The translations under genes were made by a program, and so were the position numbers. Shown here piece by piece: positions 7,953 through 11,464 of a stretch of DNA of 11,464 bases; within the stretch, counting starts at the first letter, position 1, and each line of letters opens with the position of its first letter. The notes below the pieces were generated by a model. That model was given only the letters and a program-made list of their open reading frames with translations. It had not been told where the DNA came from and made no database searches. The stretch comes from Gammaproteobacteria bacterium. Lineage in GTDB: Bacteria; Pseudomonadota; Gammaproteobacteria; DSM-19610. Location of the stretch: NCBI GenBank assembly GCA_011371465.1, contig DRQL01000253.1, positions 1 through 11,464 on the forward strand, given 5' to 3'.

Positions 7953-7974
7953 TGTGCAATATGGGATATGCACA
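7953..7974. promoter_or_regulatory. Inverted repeat, possible operator or hairpin
   Basis: TGTGC and GCACA flank ATAT-GGG-ATAT, giving 5 plus 4 paired bases with one bulged A and a 3-base loop. It lies about 90 bases upstream of the TIG gene start. It is not a CRP site, because the half-sites are TGTGC/GCACA with the wrong spacing. A role as an operator or RNA hairpin is only a possibility. Confidence 0.3.
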
Positions 7975-8061
7975 AGGGACTGCTGTAGTCATTGCTTCCC
8001 CGTACGATGTACTCGTCCGGTTTTTGGATGGACCAAATGATGTATTGCATTCATCGGGGGA

Positions 8062-10968
8062 ATGAATCCAGTGCCGTTGCGCGTCCTGTATCGACTATTG
8101 CTTGCCATTTTAGTATCTGTTGCCGGCGTTCAGGCCACTGCCGGTGTTCAGCCGTCTTCGGGCCCGCTCTACGGCGGTACCGCTATCACGATCACAGGCA
8201 GTAACTTTGATGTGAGTGCGGATGTCTACGTAGATGGAAATCAGGCTACCGGTATCGTCGTGGTCGACGCCACAACGATTACAGCGGTTACGCCGGAAGG
8301 CTTTACAGCAGGCCCGGTCGATATCGATGTACAAACGACCAGTGACACTTTCTCCTTTCCCGGCGCATTTACCTACGTTACACCGACCATCACGTCCGTT
8401 AATCCTCCGCAGGGGTCGATAGTCGGGGGCACGAATGTCACCATTTCAGGGACATTGTTTACCGCCGGCATGCAGCTCAGTTTTGACGGCAACCCCGCCA
8501 GCAACCTGTCGGTCGTTGATAGCAACACGATGACCGCCACAACACCTGCGGGTTTTGTGGAAGGTCCCGTGAGTGTTGATATCGACTACCTGAGTACATT
8601 TACTTCCCTTGCCAATGGTTTCACCTATCTACAGCCCCGAATAGACGCCATCACGCCGTCATCCGGAAGTGTCGACGGGGGTACACCGGTCACGATCACA
8701 GGTGCTTACTTTGACAGCGATGTCAGCATCGATTTTGACGGGACAAGCGCCATCGCTGTGACCTTTGTTGACAGCAACACCATAACGGCGGTGACACCGC
8801 CCGGCGCATCCGGGCCGGTATCCGTCGATCTGACTATCGGTGGCGGCAGCGGCTATGCCTCCGGCACTTTTACCTATCTTGATCCGACCATTGCATCGGT
8901 CGTCCCGGCTAGCGGCGCGGAAAGCGGGGGTACCCCGGTGACAATCACAGGCACCCTGTTTGACCCGTCGGCGACGGTTGAATTTGGCGGAATCGGCGCC
9001 ACCAATGTCACGGTAGTGGATAGCAACACGATTACGGCCGAGACGCCTGCCGGGGCCGGTGTGGTGGATGTCACGGTCACAACTGTCAATAGCCAGGCGG
9101 TCCTGAGTCCGGGATTCACCTATATTGCAGCGCCGCCACCGCAAGTAAGCAGTGTGACCCCCCAAAGTGGTGACTCAAATGGTGGTTTGCCGATTACCAT
9201 CACAGGTACCGATTTCCAGAACAACGCCAGTGCCCGTCTTGGCGGTACGCCAATCGGCAACCTGGTTGTCGTCGATAGCACAACCATCACCGGCGATACA
9301 CCGGCGCTTTCAGCCGGCACCTACAGCCTCACCGTCACCAACCCGGATGGCCAGTCCAGCACACTCGTGAACGTGTTTACCGTCACCCAGGCGCCCCAGG
9401 GCCTGCCTGCGGGCGACCTGGCGCCGAGGGGGAACCCGGACGGGCAATTGAACGTCGGCGATCTGCTGGTGCTGGAGCGTCTGGTGCTGGGTCTGGAAGC
9501 GCCCAACAGCTATGATCAGCTGGTCGGCGATATCGCCCCGTTGAACAACCCCGACGGGCAGCTGGATGCCGGTGATGTAGTGCTCCTGCAACGCGCCGTT
9601 ATGGGCGATATCACGCTCCCGGCGGTATTTGACAGCATCCCCCCACAGATATCGATACTCGCACCCACAGAGGGAAGTACCATCACCCGGACCAGCGTTG
9701 CGGTGATCGGCGTGCTGGATGAACCCGCGAACGTGTCGGTGAACGGCAGCAACCTGGGTACTGTGACTTCGTTCAATACCACGGTCATTCTGCAACAGGG
9801 CGCGAACACCCTCACGATTACGGCGACGGATGCCTTCGGCAACCTCGCCACGGCAGTGGTCAACGTTACCGTCGACAGCCGTGCACCGGTCCCGACAAAT
9901 ATCAGCAAAGTGACCGTGACGGAACCCGTCAGTGGCCAGGTCTCCTTTACAGGGTCAACGGGCGCGGCTGAGCCTGGAGCGACTATCCGGTTTACCAACA
10001 CGACTACCAGTACCACGGTGACAGCCGTCGCCGACGCTTCCGGCGCCTTTACTCGACAGTTCAGCGCGGCCGGCGGAGATATCATCCAGGTGGCCATTGT
10101 CGATACGGCAGGCAATACCAGTGAATCGGTGGCGTACACGGTCGGCGCACAGGTTCAGATCGTCACACCAACGCAAAATGCCACCGTCGAAGGCACACGA
10201 ACCCATGTCTCCGGGGTGTTTTCCAGTGGCCCGGGCAGCGGTGTCACCGTAAACGGTGCGCAGGCTTGTGTTTTTGGTAACGCGTTCTTTATCAACGAAT
10301 TCCCGCTACAGGCAGGCAGCAATACGTTGACTGCCACGCTGACAGATTCCACGGGTGCTACCGATCAACATGCTGTGCCGGTGACGAGCAATGGAAATCT
10401 GGTGCTCACCCTCGACGCCGATGATGACTGCGGAGTAGCGCCGCTCACAGTTAACTTTGCACTCGGAACAGCCGGTATCAACGTTCGGCGGATCGACATC
10501 AATTTCGACGGCGATGGTGCCCCGGATTTCAGTACCACCGACGTCAGCGCCGCCATCAGCACGACCTACGCCACCCCGGGCGTTTACCCGGCAACGGCCT
10601 GGATGCTGGACGACCAGGGGCTAGAGCACGAGGCTCATCTCAACATCGTTGCCCGGGATGAAACGGCACAGGACGATATTTTTCAGCAGATCTGGGGAAA
10701 TTTCTCGACCGCACTTGCCGCAGGGGATACCACTACCGCGCTGCAGTCAATCAATACTCAGTCGCGTGGATTCTACAGTCCGGTCCTGCAGGCGCTGGCC
10801 GCCAATCTGCCCGAGATTGCGGGCGATCTGTCCGGCATCGAAAAAATTCAAATTGATGAAAACTTTGCAGAATATGCGTTGCTCACGGTGGTTAACGGGC
10901 AGGTCAGCACCTTTATCGTGAGGTTTGCCAGGGACACCGACGGGATATGGCGCATTGTTTCGATGTAA
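8062..10968 (+). CDS. Exported multidomain protein: IPT/TIG, dockerin, Ig-like, PKD
   Basis: This is a 968-residue exported protein with no named function. A signal peptide (LLLAILVSVAGVQATA) ends near residue 25-27. Then come five IPT/TIG domains (about 28-441), a duplicated dockerin-type calcium motif (451-515), three bacterial Ig-like domains (about 527-605, 606-694, 695-777), a PKD-like domain (about 778-863) and an unassigned C-terminal domain (864-968). I see no catalytic motif, membrane anchor or LPXTG. The only two cysteines are Cys736 and Cys790, in neighbouring domains. The domain set suggests a surface or extracellular adhesin or scaffold, which is inference. A GTG at 8071 is an alternative start, better spaced from GGGGGA at 8056-8061, and would leave the signal peptide intact. 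A lipoprotein gene follows after 50 bases. Confidence 0.9.
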   Translation: MNPVPLRVLYRLLLAILVSVAGVQATAGVQPSSGPLYGGTAITITGSNFDVSADVYVDGNQATGIVVVDATTITAVTPEGFTAGPVDIDVQTTSDTFSFPGAFTYVTPTITSVNPPQGSIVGGTNVTISGTLFTAGMQLSFDGNPASNLSVVDSNTMTATTPAGFVEGPVSVDIDYLSTFTSLANGFTYLQPRIDAITPSSGSVDGGTPVTITGAYFDSDVSIDFDGTSAIAVTFVDSNTITAVTPPGASGPVSVDLTIGGGSGYASGTFTYLDPTIASVVPASGAESGGTPVTITGTLFDPSATVEFGGIGATNVTVVDSNTITAETPAGAGVVDVTVTTVNSQAVLSPGFTYIAAPPPQVSSVTPQSGDSNGGLPITITGTDFQNNASARLGGTPIGNLVVVDSTTITGDTPALSAGTYSLTVTNPDGQSSTLVNVFTVTQAPQGLPAGDLAPRGNPDGQLNVGDLLVLERLVLGLEAPNSYDQLVGDIAPLNNPDGQLDAGDVVLLQRAVMGDITLPAVFDSIPPQISILAPTEGSTITRTSVAVIGVLDEPANVSVNGSNLGTVTSFNTTVILQQGANTLTITATDAFGNLATAVVNVTVDSRAPVPTNISKVTVTEPVSGQVSFTGSTGAAEPGATIRFTNTTTSTTVTAVADASGAFTRQFSAAGGDIIQVAIVDTAGNTSESVAYTVGAQVQIVTPTQNATVEGTRTHVSGVFSSGPGSGVTVNGAQACVFGNAFFINEFPLQAGSNTLTATLTDSTGATDQHAVPVTSNGNLVLTLDADDDCGVAPLTVNFALGTAGINVRRIDINFDGDGAPDFSTTDVSAAISTTYATPGVYPATAWMLDDQGLEHEAHLNIVARDETAQDDIFQQIWGNFSTALAAGDTTTALQSINTQSRGFYSPVLQALAANLPEIAGDLSGIEKIQIDENFAEYALLTVVNGQVSTFIVRFARDTDGIWRIVSM
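8143..9384 (+). repeat. Five tandem IPT/TIG domains
   Basis: Five units of about 80-86 residues end at residues 106, 190, 273, 355 and 441. Each opens with a P-x-S/Q-G motif and GG(T)xxTITG, continues with VVDSNTITAxTP or a variant, and the first four end in FTY. Parts are similar at DNA level: GGGGGTAC-CCGGT followed by ATCACAGG recurs in units 3 and 4 (near 8677 and 8926), and GATAGCAACACGAT recurs in units 2 and 4. IPT/TIG domains are immunoglobulin-like folds found in surface receptors and secreted proteins. Confidence 0.88.
9412..9606 (+). other. Dockerin-type duplicated calcium motif
   Basis: Residues 451-515 carry two copies of one pattern: GDLAPRGNPDGQLNVGD-LLVLERLVLG and, after a 12-residue linker (478-489), DIAPLNNPDGQLDAGD-VVLLQRAVMG. 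Each has an F-hand loop (D, N, D, then G, ending in D) and an amphipathic helix ending in G, as in type I dockerins. Dockerins bind cohesins in cellulosomes; they also occur widely in proteins of bacteria without cellulosomes. No cohesin is visible in this window. Confidence 0.82.
10393..10650 (+). other. PKD-like domain
   Basis: Residues about 778-863 show APLTVNFALGT, then RRIDINFDGDGAPDF, then STTYATPGVYPATAWMLDD, which is the usual PKD order (a FxxxS-like strand, a W/F-DGDG turn, and YxxPGxYxAxL). PKD domains are Ig-like folds of extracellular proteins. It contains Cys790 near its start. Confidence 0.75.
10651..10965 (+). other. Unassigned C-terminal domain
   Basis: The last 105 residues are not Ig-like. 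They run helix-rich (IWGNFSTALAAGD, then LQALAANLPEIAGDL) and then strand-rich, ending in VSTFIVRFARD and GIWRIVSM. A helical start followed by strands ending in G-x-W-R-I resembles NTF2/SnoaL-like folds, but this is a guess from the pattern alone. No catalytic residues stand out. Confidence 0.45.
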
Positions 10969-11018
10969 TGAAACCCGATTGGATTGATCTTAAACACAGG
11001 AACAGGTGAGATATCGAC

Positions 11019-11464
11019 ATGACGAGTTACCTGGTCAATGCACGTACATCCAGCCGCAAAAGCAACCGTATTGTTCCCGGGCTTGTCATGGCGCTGTTGT
11101 TACCGGGCTGTGCGGCAGTAGATATCTACAACATGCAGGGAATGGAAGGAACAGTGGTCGACAAGGCGACCGGCGAGCCGATCGAAGGTGTGATGGTTAT
11201 AGAAGTCTGGGAAGCCGGTGGTGGCTTTGAAGGCCATACCGTGGATTATCTGCCGCTGCAGGAGGCGGTGACCGACCGCAACGGCCGGTACGAGTTTCCG
11301 GCCCGTGGGACAAAACATGTAGAAGAAGGGTTTCTAACGGCGGATTCACCGCGTCTGATTTTTTTCAGGCCGGGGTATATTTTCAAGAGCGAGAGTAACC
11401 GCTATCACCCCGACCGCCGATTCGAGTTTAACCGTCGATCCGACTGGCATCGGAAGACCGTTGA
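11019..11464 (+). CDS. Lipoprotein with carboxypeptidase-regulatory-like domain, partial
   Basis: The gene runs off the right edge; 148 codons and two bases are visible. A basic N-terminus (SSRKSNR) and short hydrophobic stretch lead to a lipobox LLPGC with Cys31, so it is probably a lipoprotein; proline at -2 is unusual. From residue 41 the pattern GMEGTVVDKATGEPIEGV, then EAVTDRNGRYEFPARG matches carboxypeptidase regulatory-like (CarboxypepD_reg, transthyretin-like) beta-sandwich domains. AGGTGAG at 11004-11010 is eight bases before the ATG. The gene starts 50 bases after the TIG protein stop, so the two may be co-transcribed. Similar lipoproteins often have no defined function. The complete length and any further domains are unknown. 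Confidence 0.82.
   Translation, partial: MTSYLVNARTSSRKSNRIVPGLVMALLLPGCAAVDIYNMQGMEGTVVDKATGEPIEGVMVIEVWEAGGGFEGHTVDYLPLQEAVTDRNGRYEFPARGTKHVEEGFLTADSPRLIFFRPGYIFKSESNRYHPDRRFEFNRRSDWHRKTV

Larger units (their letters stand above)
7788..8061. other. 274-bp intergenic region at the core/accessory boundary
   Basis: No gene is supported here. It holds several small structures: GGGATT/AATCCC (7852-7857 and 7872-7877); a near-duplicate CCGTTCCGCTT/CCGTTCCCGCTT (7860-7870 and 7876-7887); ACACCT/AGGTGT (7898-7903 and 7910-7915), beside an A-run; and TGTGC-ATAT-GGG-ATAT-GCACA with one bulged A (7953-7974). No classical terminator with a T-run on the + strand follows ycfH, and I find no convincing -35/-10 pair. 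The promoter of the downstream TIG gene is presumably here. Confidence 0.5.

Noticed and set aside
7953..7974. CRP-like binding site
   Set aside because: The half-sites are TGTGC and GCACA with a 12-base separation, not TGTGA-N6-TCACA.
7992..8204. Small + strand open frame of 70 codons across the TIG gene start
   Set aside because: It overlaps the signal peptide coding region in another frame, with no motif or ribosome binding site.

Overview
The window looks like chromosomal DNA of a fairly GC-rich gammaproteobacterium. Its first 7.8 kb carries acpP-fabF-pabB-pabC-mltG-tmk-holB-pilZ-ycfH(tatD family), all on the + strand and tightly packed. The order matches the fab/pabC/mltG/tmk/holB cluster of E. 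coli. The pilZ between holB and the TatD-family gene matches Pseudomonas (PA2966-PA2959 region), and pabB inserted between fabF and pabC is an extra. No sequence in the window fixes the genus. The pilZ points to a lineage with type IV pili.

Layout: 1-184 is an AT-rich then GC-rich leader before acpP. 185-1754 holds acyl carrier protein and beta-ketoacyl-ACP synthase II, separated by a 12-bp perfect stem-loop. 1766-3933 holds the two folate-branch enzymes, aminodeoxychorismate synthase component I and aminodeoxychorismate lyase, overlapping by 4 nt. mltG (endolytic transglycosylase) overlaps pabC by 4 nt, tmk follows 4 nt later, and holB (DNA polymerase III delta') overlaps tmk by 16 nt. pilZ and the TatD-family hydrolase close the block. 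The overlaps and short gaps argue for one transcript with translational coupling, serving fatty acid, folate, peptidoglycan and DNA synthesis.

At 7788-8061 there is a 274-bp gene-free gap with several small inverted and direct repeats. After it the content changes to accessory, exported proteins. One is a 968-residue modular protein: signal peptide, five IPT/TIG domains, a duplicated dockerin-type calcium motif, three bacterial Ig-like domains, a PKD-like domain and an unassigned C-terminal domain. Fifty bases later a lipoprotein with a carboxypeptidase-regulatory-like fold begins and runs off the end of the window.

The most interesting parts are the non-cellulosomal dockerin inside a TIG/Ig/PKD protein with its unassigned C-terminal domain, the paired lipoprotein, the PabB with alanine where E. 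coli PabB has its active-site lysine, and the strong hairpin between acpP and fabF. I saw no tRNA, rRNA, CRISPR array, insertion sequence or transposase. The long minus-strand frames are shadows of the + strand genes.
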